The notes beneath the pieces are model-generated. The model was not told the DNA's origin. It did no database searches and saw only the letters and a list, made by a program, of their open reading frames with translations. DNA of 64,000 nucleotides from Tribonema minus. Taxonomy: Eukaryota > Sar > Xanthophyceae > Tribonematales > Tribonemataceae. How positions within the stretch are numbered: the stretch's first letter is position 1; the number at the start of each line of letters is the position of its first letter. The stretch covers positions 1,364,001 to 1,428,000 of the forward strand of contig JAFCMP010000223.1 in assembly GCA_017506865.1 (NCBI GenBank), written 5' to 3'. Of this stretch, positions 33,701 to 42,970 are shown piece after piece. The position numbers and the translations under genes are program-made.

Positions 33701-35098
33701 GAGCCTCCAACTTCATGTCACCGCGGCAGCCAGCAGCTGCGGCTGTCATTGCGCCCTGCTGCGTTGCGCAACTTCAGGTTCAACCTCAGTATTGCATGCA
33801 GGCACGTCACCACAGGTGTCTCACTGTCATGATAACAGGGTGTCCGATTGTGAAACCAACAGGTCGTCCAAGCTGAAAGTTCTATGTACCAGCAAGTGAT
33901 TAGTTCAAGCAGTGATACTGGCTACCGTCGCCGCATGGCATCTCTATGATGCCAGATCATGCGCGCGCCCAAATTGCATGCCCATTCTTGACCAATGTGA
34001 CAATTACGCCAACCAGCAGTAGAGCTCAAGGAAACATGGTGTGCATGCTATGCAAATCAGCAGCAGCTCTTGCTGGGTGTTGATTTGCCAGCAGCGCACT
34101 GGTACCGCTGCCTCCACTGAAAAACCGCGCAGCAGATTCTGTCAGCTTTGGGAAAGTCACAAGCATCTCAGATGAGGCACCCACTAACTGAAAAGTCCTT
34201 CTGGCATTGTGGTCGCTGCAAGCCTCCCGATCCCACAAAAATAACCGTGGCTTAAAGCGTGCATGGACGTATGTACGCGCGTTCAGTGCACTCAATGCTG
34301 CCCACAGCCCTAGAGTTGTGACGGTCAATTGAACTTAACCTGACACACTGTTGAAACTTTATTGAGTGCAAAGACTCTGCGCGTCTGTTCATGATCAGCA
34401 CAGCCTCAGGGTGCTCTGCATCAGGAAATTCAAGTGCTCCAAGCTCATGTGAGCGTGCGACATTACATATGCATGATATCATGAGCTGACTTGTCAACGA
34501 GTTGTGCTGCCATAACCGCAAACCCCAGCCAGCACCTCGCTGCCATCAACAACCTATGCAGCGCGCTGCAGTGCCCTTCAAACTGCACGCCTGATGTTGT
34601 CTAGACGACTAATAGACATGCCCCTTGAGAGAGGTAGTGCCTTGTTCATCAGTCAATCTAACAGCAATTGGCTGCCAGCATCGATTAAAACGTAGAGATC
34701 CAGCATTATCGGATCTGGAGCTGTACCTGTGTGTGCTTGTCCCTGATCTCCTGCAGCACTCGCGCGTACCCCTCGTGATCGCCAGCAGCAGCCAGAGTCA
34801 CCGTGCTCAGCAGCATATCCGTCACCTTGGGTTTCCCACCCATCGCGCTGACAACAACAGCCATTCGGCCACTGTTGTCTCGCCCGTTCATCTCGGCAAC
34901 GATGATGTCCCTGGCTCGTCTCATGGCATCAGCATTGGCAACGCTGGTTCCGCCGAACTTATTGACGGCCCAGCCTGACTGCGCCATAGCGTTCGGATCC
35001 TCTATCACCAGGTCCAGGTGCTGATCGCCCATGATGGCTTGCGTAACGAGTACCCAACACACACCAAGAACGACGAACTTCAACTGCAAGTTTGACAT
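18748..35098 (-). CDS. AK-HSD: Bifunctional aspartokinase-homoserine dehydrogenase
   Basis: Fifteen exons: 35098-34727, 32421-32160, 31334-31184, 30427-30325, 29167-29111, 28298-28168, 27357-27298, 26193-26052, 24663-24466, 23131-22982, 22138-21951, 21708-21345, 20623-20455, 19870-19591, 18934-18748. Total 2814 nt, 937 aa; all phases join. Aspartokinase: KFGGTSV near residue 47, [42 protein letters not shown]. Two ACT-like parts: [20 protein letters not shown] with [12 protein letters not shown], and VAAVGDGM with [12 protein letters not shown]. Homoserine dehydrogenase: [17 protein letters not shown] near 525, then IIDCTPS and [11 protein letters not shown]. The enzyme phosphorylates aspartate and reduces aspartate semialdehyde for Thr and Met synthesis. 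[20 protein letters not shown] resembles an ER signal peptide, fitting plastid import. The dehydrogenase part lacks several expected catalytic residues (see findings). The exon 14 acceptor could instead give a start at 19861. Confidence 0.9.
19521..19547 (-). repeat. Short TTAGGG array
   Basis: Four CCCTAA units on the plus strand (TTAGGG in transcript orientation) in the last intron of AK-HSD. Confidence 0.8.
20296..20420 (-). repeat. Echo of AK-HSD exon 13 end
   Basis: Near-identical to the functional segment 20437-20553. Shared blocks include CGCCAAGTCACTCGCTTCCA and ATACCCAGTTC, running through the donor region. It lies downstream of the exon in transcript order. It leaves an open frame of its own, but one out of step with the neighbouring exons. 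Confidence 0.8.
21021..21345 (-). repeat. Echo array of AK-HSD exon 12 end
   Basis: The functional block 21405-21480 (codons for [20 protein letters not shown]) is repeated around 21225-21300 and 21030-21110, with unit about 180-200 bp. The copies also carry the GGC-rich alanine tract and the CACATCCCCTCA flank. Confidence 0.8.
21785..21895 (-). repeat. Echo of AK-HSD exon 12 start
   Basis: Repeats GCGAGCCACGCGATGTGGCG and CAGTCGATGATCACGCTGC of the functional exon at 21651-21713, in the preceding intron. Confidence 0.8.
22225..22520 (-). repeat. Two echoes of AK-HSD exon 11 start
   Basis: Blocks at about 22228-22280 and 22455-22510 repeat the functional exon 11 start (codons for [19 protein letters not shown]). 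The nearer copy is the better preserved (GCAGGTCGCAGTTGTAGCGC). A G-run follows each copy, as it follows the real acceptor. Confidence 0.8.
23185..23262 (-). repeat. Echo of AK-HSD exon 10 start
   Basis: Repeats the functional segment 23075-23140. Shared pieces include TGCGCAGCGCGCGCGC, GGCGTT, CCACGCA and ATGTTCTGCGA, including the acceptor. A weaker trace follows at 23305-23345. Confidence 0.8.
23580..24400 (-). repeat. Echo array of AK-HSD exon 9 end
   Basis: The functional exon end at 24466-24540 (TCGCTGCAGCCCTGCGCGAT on the plus strand, with donor GTAAGT) recurs at about 24300-24385, 24145-24200, 23985-24085, 23870-23945 and 23610-23740. The 24300 copy is nearly intact; the more distant ones are progressively scrambled. 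Confidence 0.85.
23806..23851 (+). repeat. Dispersed 46-bp repeat, copy 1
   Basis: ACAGGTACCGACATGCGTTG followed by TATCGACAACACCTGGGCGC and ACACAA. A second copy in the same orientation is at 60116-60162, inside the ankyrin/RING locus 36 kb away, with only a few differences (GAGATGCG, GCGTCGAC). Confidence 0.8.
24755..25325 (-). repeat. Echo array of AK-HSD exon 9 start
   Basis: The functional exon start at 24663 (codons for [18 protein letters not shown]) recurs with acceptors at about 24815, 25003 and 25143, plus a decayed copy near 25280-25325. The 24815 copy differs from the exon at four positions in its first 18 codons, all synonymous third positions (GCG/GCC, CTG/CTC twice, TCG/TCA). 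Confidence 0.9.
26194..26645 (-). repeat. Four-copy echo array of AK-HSD exon 8 start
   Basis: The functional acceptor plus CATGATAGGCGTGCCCGGCG (exon start 26193) is repeated at 26308, 26420, 26521 and 26633, with spacing of about 115, 112, 101 and 112 bp. Each copy carries the CCTCAG acceptor, and the flank CACACAGACAGTACAC follows most copies. Changes inside codons are mostly silent (CCC/CCT, GTT/GTC, CTC/CTT, TTC/TTT). Confidence 0.92.
27818..27872 (-). repeat. Echo of AK-HSD exon 6 end
   Basis: GCACCTTAGCCTGTCTTG...GTGGCTGCGCTGCTGCGGAA repeats the functional exon 6 end at 28164-28205 (GCACCTGAGCCTGTCTTG). The donor is changed. Confidence 0.8.
28115..28150 (-). repeat. Short TTAGGG-like run
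   Basis: CCCTAACCCTAACCC followed by a degenerate unit, beside the exon 6 donor of AK-HSD. Confidence 0.7.
28363..28402 (-). repeat. Echo of AK-HSD exon 6 start
   Basis: GGCAGCATGGTTTTGAGGTG then TATGACCTG repeats the functional GGCAGCATGGTCTTGGGGTG TATGACCTG at 28274-28302, acceptor included. A weaker trace lies near 28460-28492. Confidence 0.8.
28815..29060 (-). repeat. Echoes of AK-HSD exon 5
   Basis: CATACCTTAGCACCAAAGTA at 28923 repeats the exon 5 end with its donor (CATACCTTGGCGCCAAAGTA at 29106). The block CAGACGTGCAGGCCTCCCTG at 29023 and its variant at 28840 form a second repeated pair in the same intron. Confidence 0.75.
29640..29672 (-). repeat. Short TTAGGG-like run
   Basis: Four to five CCCTAA-type units, two of them degenerate, in an AK-HSD intron. 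Confidence 0.75.
29965..30225 (-). repeat. Three or four echoes of AK-HSD exon 4 end
   Basis: The functional exon end, plus-strand CTACCTTGGCTTCCGGCACG at 30321, recurs as TACCTTGGCTTCCGGCACGC at 30195, TACCTTGGCTTCCAACGCAC at 30120 and TACCTTGGCCTCCGGCACGC at 30037. The last continues through GGCGGACATGACACCGTCCA. A further decayed piece is near 29980-30002. All keep the donor dinucleotide. Confidence 0.88.
30535..30825 (-). repeat. Three echoes of AK-HSD exon 4 start
   Basis: The functional TTGCCGAATATGCTCGCGCT plus G-rich acceptor flank (30410-30440) recurs at 30548-30582, 30721-30755 and 30790-30825. The 30548 copy is identical over at least 25 bp. Confidence 0.85.
31495..31555 (-). repeat. 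Echo of AK-HSD exon 3 start
   Basis: GTCCCAGACGATCTTGACGC resembles the functional GTCCCAGACGATCTCGGGGC at 31315, in the preceding intron. Confidence 0.65.
31905..32100 (-). repeat. Decayed echo of AK-HSD exon 2 end
   Basis: GTTACGCAAGGTCCTGGCCCGAGA at 32074 and TTGAGCAATGGGCACAGGAC at 31912 match, in displaced order, the functional exon 2 pieces GTACGCAAACTCCTGGCCCG and TTGAGCAATGCGCACAGGAC at 32205-32252. Confidence 0.7.
32460..32910 (-). repeat. Four- to five-copy echo array of AK-HSD exon 2 start
   Basis: The functional start at 32421 (codons for AIADLNLSW) recurs at about 32495, 32568, 32663 and 32737, plus a remnant near 32885-32920. Reading codons, the first copy is GCC ATT GCA GAT CTG AAT CTT and the second GCG ATC GCA GAT CTG AAC CTC, both still spelling AIADLNL. 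Spacing is about 75-95 bp and G-runs separate the copies. Confidence 0.9.
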
Positions 35099-35666
35099 TT
35101 GAAGTTGCTGGGTGCTTGAAGTTGTATATTATGTGCTTGAAGTTCAGAACTTGGACTTTGTTTTTGATGGCGGGGACAACGTGTGCTAATCTCTGCTGAT
35201 CGTCTGCATGAGGACTCGACGTTCATGCGCACATGAGCGTCGCAGCATTGCGTGCGTTGGTTGTCAAACCGAATATATGCCTGCACTCGCTCGATTCATC
35301 TGCAACAGAGTATACATAGAGGGGAGCCATTCAACGGCGTGCAAGAGCACGGCAGAGTGTGTGTGTGCACGGGGCTCTGCAGGGGGGGGGGGGAACTACT
35401 CGAGACACACAGTTAAACCTTCCTAAAATCGCCGAGCACGCCATGACCATGCAGAACTCGCCTTGTGGAGGCAGTTTGTTTGCGCGTCGGCATTTTACGC
35501 TGCTGCCTCCTGCGCGCGTGTGCACAGCCGCAAGCTACGGTAGTAGTAGTAGTGGCGCTGCTAGCGCTCGGCGAGGCCAAAGGCAGCGCAGTTGCAGCCG
35601 ACTGCAGCCCTGGAACAATGGTGGAAACACTCACTTGATTGCGCCGGAGGCCGCGGTCGCAGTGTG
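35099..35666. promoter_or_regulatory. Divergent intergenic region between AK-HSD and TauE/SafE gene
   Basis: 568 bp separate the two outward-facing start codons, so any promoters for both genes must lie here or in the leaders. TTGAAGTT-type words recur at 35099-35150 and a G12 run is at about 35381-35392. I cannot assign specific elements. Confidence 0.45.
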
Positions 35667-38600
35667 ATGGCTCAATGGCGACGGCCACTGCTAGTCCTTG
35701 CAGTAGCGGCCGCTGTGCTGCTGGTGGTAGTATGCAGCAGCACTGCCGGTACAGGCTCTCGTGCGCACCACCCATCTGCCGCTACAAGGCTGCTGCTGAA
35801 CCAGGACTTCGACGACGTGCCTACGATATCAGACATCGGGGGCTGGGATGTGGTCGCGCTTGTATTCATGGGTACCTGTCTGGCTCTGGCAAGCGCGGGA
35901 GGCGTGGGGGGTGGCCCTATGCTGGTGAGCGTGCCGCCAACCTGTGTACTGGTGCTTCTTGTTTAGCCGGCACGCACTTGGGCAAGACTATGTGTGTTGG
36001 CGTGAGCAGATCATTTCGTTTGTTTCGGTGGTCCTATAGTGCACCAAAATATTCATAATGGCTGCAGACGGTCAGTTCAACGTGCAATAACTTCACCAGT
36101 CAACGCTGTCACCAACTTCGCGTGTCAACTCGTAATTACTTTGCTCACTGTTGCACTGTCTGAACGATGGCTCGCAGGTGCCCATCCTCACCGTCTTCCT
36201 GAACTTCCCTCTCAAGCGCGCCACCCCACTCAGTAACGTCATCATCATCGGGTGAGTGGCGCACCAGGTTTAACAAGCCAATTCTGTCATCACGCAGTTC
36301 AGTGCTGCTAGCCCATGTACTTGCCATGTGCTTTGCCTGAGCCTGGCTGAACGCCAACATAGCCTTGACGGCATGCATGCAACAACAGTCATGTGCATTT
36401 ATTTCTCGCATGCGCTGACACCTGGTGCCATGCGCGGCCTGCTGCTTCCGTGCTGCAGAGGTGGCATCAGCAACTGCGCCTTCAACTTCATGCGCGCCCA
36501 CCCGAATGACAGCAGCGGCCCTGTCATAGACTTCAGCCTGGCAACCATGATGGTCCCCATGGTGAGCATGCCTTTTGTGCCGGCACACTGAGTGTTTTCA
36601 CAGGTGCGCTTTGCCTGGTCTCGCCTTGTCCAAATTAGAATGTGTGCATGCGCTCATCTCATCATGTCTACAGAGTTGCATCGAGTCCAGGCATTCATCG
36701 ATCGACCCACACCCTAGGGCATGGCGTATGCGCCACTGTGCAAACAGGCGGATTCTCGCTCGCAGTGCGCGCCAACGTCAAGTTTGAAACTCGCAGCGTG
36801 CGCGCCAACGTGGTGTCCATGACCAAGCGGCCCGCACTTCTTGTGATCGCAGACCATTCGTCGTCTCCTGCTTTTTTCTCTCGCTGTGCTGCTGATTGCT
36901 GCCACATTGATGCCGTTGTCACCACTCAACTTGGACCCACCTTACAGGTAGTGGCGGGTGCGGTCATTGGCGTCTTCTTCTCCAATTAGCTGCCTAGCTG
37001 GGTCACCGCCATCCTGATGGTTCTCGTGCTGGGCTTCAGCGCGTACAAGAGCATACAGAAGGGCCTGCGCATGCGCGCAAAGGAGAGGGCCGTCAGGAGC
37101 GCATCCAAGCAGGCTCAGCCTGAGCAAGCCGCCACTACTGCTGTGCCGCAGCAGGCTGTGGTGACAGGTGGGTTGAGCAGTGTTGAAGTTTCCTGGAGGA
37201 TTTCTTTTTGCAAGTTCTTGCACATTCTTGCATGTTCTGGCAGGTGCTGGTGCACAGTGCAAGGAAGCAATCCCATCGCCACTTCGGGCATCATGTCGAT
37301 GCCTTTGCTGCCTGTGCATTGCGATCCTGTCAGGCGTCAATCTGCAACTGCGAAGGTGAGGATGGCAAACTTGTACTGCTGCCACAGGCTGGCGCACTGT
37401 GCGGTACACGTCAACAGAAATAACGTCATGGCGCGAAACTGCGCATGCAGGTCATGTCCTGCTTGCTCGCTTGCTGACAGTGCTCAGGCGACGCTCTCAT
37501 CCTCGCACTTCTCCTGCAGCGGAAAAGGAAGCTGGCGCACCGGTCGACACACTGCCCGCGGAACAAGCACCACCCGCCGCTGCCCCTCCTGCAAAGAAGA
37601 CGGCGCTGAGCGGTTTCTTGGCCGCCTGCAGCCGCACTCCATGGAAGCAGGTGCGCGCTCACTGCTCTGAACTCGAGTGCACGCTTGGCACCATCCCTTG
37701 CTGGCAGTCATTTTGCTGCAGAACACACATGGTGCGGCAGTGGGTGAGGCGGAACACTGTGCCCGGCGGTGCGGTGTGGTTAGGGGCGAGGAGAGGGTTG
37801 CGTGCGGAAGCACATGCACGCTCGCTGGCGCAGACGTGCGCACACGTCCGGCATCGTCGCATGCATGCAGAATGGGCAACTGGGCAGCGTTGTGGCTACG
37901 CATGCATTCATGGTGTACTGTACTTGCACGCGCACTCTGTGTATATACATACACTTCTAGACTGTTCATACTTGCTGTTTATGTTCCAAGTTTGTTGTGT
38001 GAAGCCATCATGCCGCAGCGGCTGCGGAAGCCGCCACTGCCTGTGCCATGATGGAGGGGCATGCAGTCTGACCACTGCTGCCTCATTGCGCTGTGGTGAC
38101 TCAGGTGACATTCCTAGGCGTGTGCCTACTGGGCATCGTGGCGCTCTCGCTGGCGGGAGAGGCCACTGACTGCGGCTCTGTGGGGTACTGGATCCTGTAC
38201 TGGTTAGTGGAGTGGAAAAATCAAATGTGTACAGGATTCTGTACTCCCTGATCAGTGCTTTATTGCAATACCAGTTCAAGCGCTCACTGCTTACAGTTAT
38301 TGCTTGCAGGCACTGCTTGCAGGCACTGCTTGCCGGCACTGCTTTCAGTCAGCGCTTGCAGTCATCGCTTGCACACACAGCATGCGATGCTTGCAGTGCC
38401 ATGGCAGATGCCGAGTTACCGAAACCGCATCTGAATGCCTCGGCTGCCTTGCTATTGCCGCTCTCTCCTGGGCAGGACGGAGGTGCCCTGGGCCGCAGCA
38501 TTCAGCTTGTACGCCACCATGGTGATAGAGAAGCACCACCGGTAAGTCGCGCTCACTGTGCTCCCTGTGAATCTGGTGAATCACTTGAAGTTTGGTGTCA

Positions 38601-41581
38601 TTGCTCCACGCAGTTGACAGCATTGGTTGGCCGAGCTTTCGAAAAGGATTCAACATGTTTGCGGTGCTCGGCCAAACCCTAACCCTAACCCTACCCCTCG
38701 TTTGAATTGCGGCCGCAACTCGTCAACAGTATACATGTAGATCAACTTGAAGGATTGCCATTCCATGCATATGACGTACCGTGCAATGCGTTCCATGCGC
38801 GCTGACGAGTGCAGGGCCAGTTTGGACAATCACACGTGAGCCCATCTTGATGTTTTGCTGTATGTGACACACCATGTAATGCTCGTCTGCGTGCTCATGT
38901 ATGCAGGGCCAAGTTGGCGGCGGGCAGGATTTTGCTGAGGGCGACTATGCGTTCACCCCGTCCAAAAGCGCCCGCTTCCTGGCGCAGTGCATGTTTGCAG
39001 GTACGGCGGCTGTTGACGTTGAGATATTGGCTGAAGTTGCTGTGGTTGCCATTGCCAAGTGTCACCACATTTTTCATGATCGCTGTGCCAGAAGTTGACA
39101 CCAGCAGTTCCACAAAGTAGTCTAAGCATTAAGATTTGGAGTAGCAACCTGTGTAATCAGGGCTGAAGTAGTAACCTGTATTCAGCTTTGCTGCTGTTGG
39201 TCTCAATTATCATCAGCATCTTCTGATCAGCATGTTCTTATCGGCCAAAAGTTGCTGATGGCGTTGTCCTCACCTGAATCTTCAACCATCGCACAGCTTG
39301 GTTAATGTGGCCGTCCATGCCTGTACGTCTGTGTTCATGATGGAAAGGTGCCATGGCTGGCCTGTTTGGCATTGGCGGCGGCGTCTTCATCGGCCCGTGA
39401 GTACCATTTATTGACAGTACTACCATTGCTCAAGATGTAAAAACTAAGGGTGGTCCCTCAATTAGTTTTACAAAAAGGATTTTTTGTAGATTAGGAAGCA
39501 TCAGGCGCCAACGGCTGCCAGCCGTTGATACTCAGCTCGTGCATTCTATCAGTTCCCGTTCAGCGAGCGGAATCTTGAGCCCGTTCTTGGCAGCATTGCC
39601 TGTGATGTCCAGGGGGTGCCATGGATGCAGGTGTGCGGCAGGCCGTGATAGTTGCTTCACAGTGAGGCCAGGCTTGGTGCATGTGTAGGGCAGGCAGTGG
39701 CATTTACTTCACAGCGAGGCCATGCTGGGTGTGTATCCATCATCCTTGCTCGCATGCGCGCAGTATTCAGCACAACTGCGCAGTTAGTTGAAATGAGGAT
39801 ATTGTGGTGCTCGCTCTGGGGCAGTGTTGCTGTTTATGGCCGCATGCGGCAGTGCTCAGTGGTCGTCCATAGTAAGCCCCATGCCAGCCTATTGCTTGGC
39901 TTGCCTCTGCACAATGCGCTTGTGCGACCCAGGTTCAGATGCACCTTTTGTTGTGCAGAATCATCGCTACTTGCTGTGTGTGATGCCAAAATTGCTAAGT
40001 TTGGCAGTTGTTGGAAGTATATGCACTCTGTTGCCGTCCATACGAACCTTCACACGCCGCAGTTTTGGTGTGCATCATGGCAGCATCACATGTTGCAGAC
40101 GGCAATTGTCAGTGCATGTCGCCCGTTGCGCCTGGGCTCATTCAAATTTTGTTCGTTCAAGGGTTCACGCATTCGAATGAGTGTTCACCCGATTCATTCA
40201 TTCCATTCATTCACTCCCGCCATACATTCTGCGACGCCACCTGCCCGTGCAGCCTCCCCGAATGCGCTAATGCTGATGCCACCCGCGGCAATGCACGCGC
40301 CGCCGCATGCGGCCGCCATCACATTTAACTATTCACTGATTCATTCGCTCACCCATCCATTCATTCATGGACGCGCCTCATATAGCCCACTATGCCACCT
40401 GCCGCGCAGGCTGCACATGGAAATGCGCGTGCTGCCGCATGTGGCCGCCATTACAGCCAACCTTCATTGATTCATTCGCTCACTCATGCATACCCCTCAT
40501 ATATCCTGCGATGCCACCTGCCGCGCAGGCTCCTGGTGGAAATGTGCGTGCTACCGCACGTCGCCGCCATTTCATTCAACACACATTAATTCATTCGCTC
40601 ATTCATGCGTTCAGTCATTCATTAACGCGTCTCATATCCTGCAATGCCACCTGTCGTACAGGCTCCTGGTGGAAATGCGCGTGCTGCCGCACGTCGCCGC
40701 CGCCACCACAGCAGTGCTCGTCCTGTTCGCGTCCGCCGCCGCGGTGCTCAAGTTCTCGTTGCAGGGCACCATCGAGTACACGTACTACACGCTGCTGCTG
40801 TTTCTGATGGGTCTGGTGCTCACATTCGCAGCGCAGAAGCTCATCATGGGTAAGTGCTTCAAAATCGATGAGATGCAGTATGAAAAGTTGAACTGGGGGA
40901 GGGGGGGGGGGGGAGGCGTAGCGAGTGGAAGTCACGGGGCTCACAACAAATCCATTTACGCACCTACTTGTTCGACAATGTTTGTTGCGGTGTTTCAGTA
41001 CTTGTTCGTAAAGCATCGGTAACCACAGCTCTGACCCCCCCCCCCCCCCCCCCCCTCCTTTTTAGTTGCCTTCAAACGTTACTCCTGGCATCGCGCTCAT
41101 GTATGCACCTTGTCCCTGCAACTTGCTCGTGAGCCTGTGCTAGCTGTAGGGATCACCCACACATAGCTAGCACTAGGTAAGCCCCAGGCAGCGTCACTCC
41201 ATGCAATCCATGTTTCGCCGCTCTGCAAAGCTGGTGACCGCTTATCGATGCCCTCCGGAGAAGGACGCCTTGCCTCATAGCATGTGGGCCACTTGAGCTT
41301 CTTGAGCTTGCTAATTATGCTACAAGAAATGAACTTGCATACCCCTGTGTTCACACTGCCAACCCTACTCTGATGCAAATGTTGACGCTGTGTACTCTCT
41401 GGACGTGTCGCCACTTGTGCATCCTTACGCAGGCTACGTGCGCCGCACGGGAGCAGCGTCCATCATCGTTCTATGCATTGGCACAAGCATCGCGCTGGGC
41501 AGTATGCTCATGGTTTATCTCGCGGTCAGCCTGACTGTCTCCGACGCCGGCGACGGATACAGCGCGGAGTTCTGCATTTGA
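35667..41581 (+). CDS. TauE/SafE-family membrane transporter, possibly broken
   Basis: Exons are 35667-35924, 36178-36251, 36459-36561, 36948-37167, 37520-37650, 38105-38202, 38476-38541, 38907-39000, 39348-39396, 40662-40849 and 41433-41581 (about 476 aa). Family features: LALASAGGVGGGPML early; LKRATPLSNVIIIGGG with NFMRAHPNDSSGPVIDFSLA; CGSVGYWILYW; FAEGDYAFTP; the second glycine motif AGAMAGLFGIGGGVFIGP; and several hydrophobic spans. MAQWRRPLLVLAVAAAVLLV can act as a signal anchor. Members export sulfite, sulfoacetate or other anions; the substrate here is unknown. Two defects are visible. A TAG at 36987-36989 interrupts VFFSN and LPSWVTAIL, and exon 8 needs one extra base near 38922-38926 to pass from RAKLAAG to QDFAEGDY. 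Otherwise all phases join. Pseudogene, recent allele damage and assembly error are all possible. Confidence 0.75.
40245..40661 (+). repeat. Three-copy echo array of TauE exon 10 start
   Basis: The functional acceptor and exon start (GGCTCCTGGTGGAAATGCGC at 40661) recurs at about 40529, 40409 and, decayed, 40255-40320. Each is followed by a flank of ATTCATTCATTCACTC-type words. Codon changes include CTG/CTA, CAC/CAT, GTC/GTG and CTC/CTG, all silent. Spacing is about 120-140 bp. Confidence 0.88.
41035..41055 (+). repeat. C21 homopolymer
   Basis: Twenty-one consecutive C residues in the last intron of the TauE/SafE gene. Confidence 0.9.
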
Positions 41582-42970
41582 AGTCGTACGTCAATCCTAC
41601 TAGTCTACCGGGCGACTGCAATCTCAACTGTGGAGTTTACATTGCTGCACAGTTGCTGGCCCCCCTGCAGTGCCCGAGAAGACATCCGCAGAAAACTCCA
41701 ACTCGGGTTCTAGACCTCTTCTATCCTCGACGCTAACCCTACAAGCCACGCCGCACACGCACAGCAATGGCATGTATAGTGAACATCCTGCCCGGCGTGT
41801 TGTTGAATTATTCGGGCCAGAGCTGGTGACGCACTCCTTCCTCCGTACCAGCGGCGCATGATCGCCCAGCGTTGACATGTAGATGCATCCGAATTACTTG
41901 GGCTCACGCACGGTTTGAACATCATGGGACTGCATCGCCTCAGAGTCCGACACCTGCCTACATTGAGTGAAGGGGCTCATGCAAAGCCCATTGCAGGCCT
42001 GCTGCCTGATGTGGCTGCTACACATGAACGCAGTGTGAGCCTTGCATTTTTTTTTTGCCGAAGGCTGCATTGTTGTTTGTTTCGTGTCCTCGCATTTCGT
42101 ATGCATTGACATACTACGTAAAGGTTTTGCCACAGCTGCAAGTACTGCGTCACGCCCCGTTCACCATTGGCAGCGTACATGCATGAACGCCCGTTATAAC
42201 TTGTGAGCTCTACATTCGACTACATGAAAAGCGGGTTGAGGGCTGTTGCCATTCCGATGATCCACATGCATCGGAGACATTGCCCTCGGACGTCACATTA
42301 TCTCATCTACCGTAGCCAGAAGTTTTTTTCGTACACGAGTCAGGATTGCATACATGATGTCATGCAAAGCATGCCCAAGCCAAGAAACAGACAAACAGAA
42401 GAGCAACAAAGTGCTGTAGTATACTGTAGTCAAGATATTGGCATTATGTATGGAGAGGGGAGGGGGGGTTGGGTATACCCTAACCCTAACCCCTGCCGCC
42501 CCTAGGATCCGACCCCCGAGCGTGAGCCCGGTCGCCGACTCCAAGAAGAACCCCCCCCTTCCCCGCTCCTCCCCCCGCACCTACTCTTGACGAAAACATA
42601 GGCGTGGGTGGGTGGGTGTTTTCTCGTTCCGTGTTAGCTGGCTGTACTACGGTGGCCTGCTTGATAACGCACACAGTGTGATCAAACGCAGGGCCACCAA
42701 AATTGTGTGACCGCAGTGACATCACTGCAGTTCAACCGAAACCGATATGTTTATGCAATCGCTTATGGCTCCCGAAAAACGGCCTGCCTCTCCGTGAACT
42801 CCGATGCACTCCGACCTTTTTACACCTTCTTCAAGGAGTGACGTGCCTACATTCAAAACTTCAACATATTTTACCGCGTTTTGAACGAGCGTCATCGTCA
42901 TCGCAGCAGCTTAAGCCACTGCAGTGTCCCGACTCTTGTGGCATAGCTGCAGCAGACAGCTAGCAGCACC
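41582..42970. other. Intergenic: TauE 3' flank and IDI-SQS upstream region
   Basis: No recognisable exon on either strand. It contains two CCCTAA units at 42478-42492, flanked by a G-rich and a C-rich stretch (42455-42575), and a T10 run at 42048. The last few hundred bases should hold the promoter of the IDI-SQS fusion gene. Confidence 0.5.

Noticed and set aside
8494-35098. Bacterial origin suggested by cysE- and thrA-like proteins
   Set aside because: Both genes are split by many phase-consistent GT-AG introns, and the other genes in the window are eukaryotic.
36987-36989. Reassignment of TAG as a sense codon
   Set aside because: TAG ends the PGM-like gene (16336-16338) and the ankyrin/RING gene (58976-58978) at sensible positions, so a lesion or error in the TauE gene is more likely.
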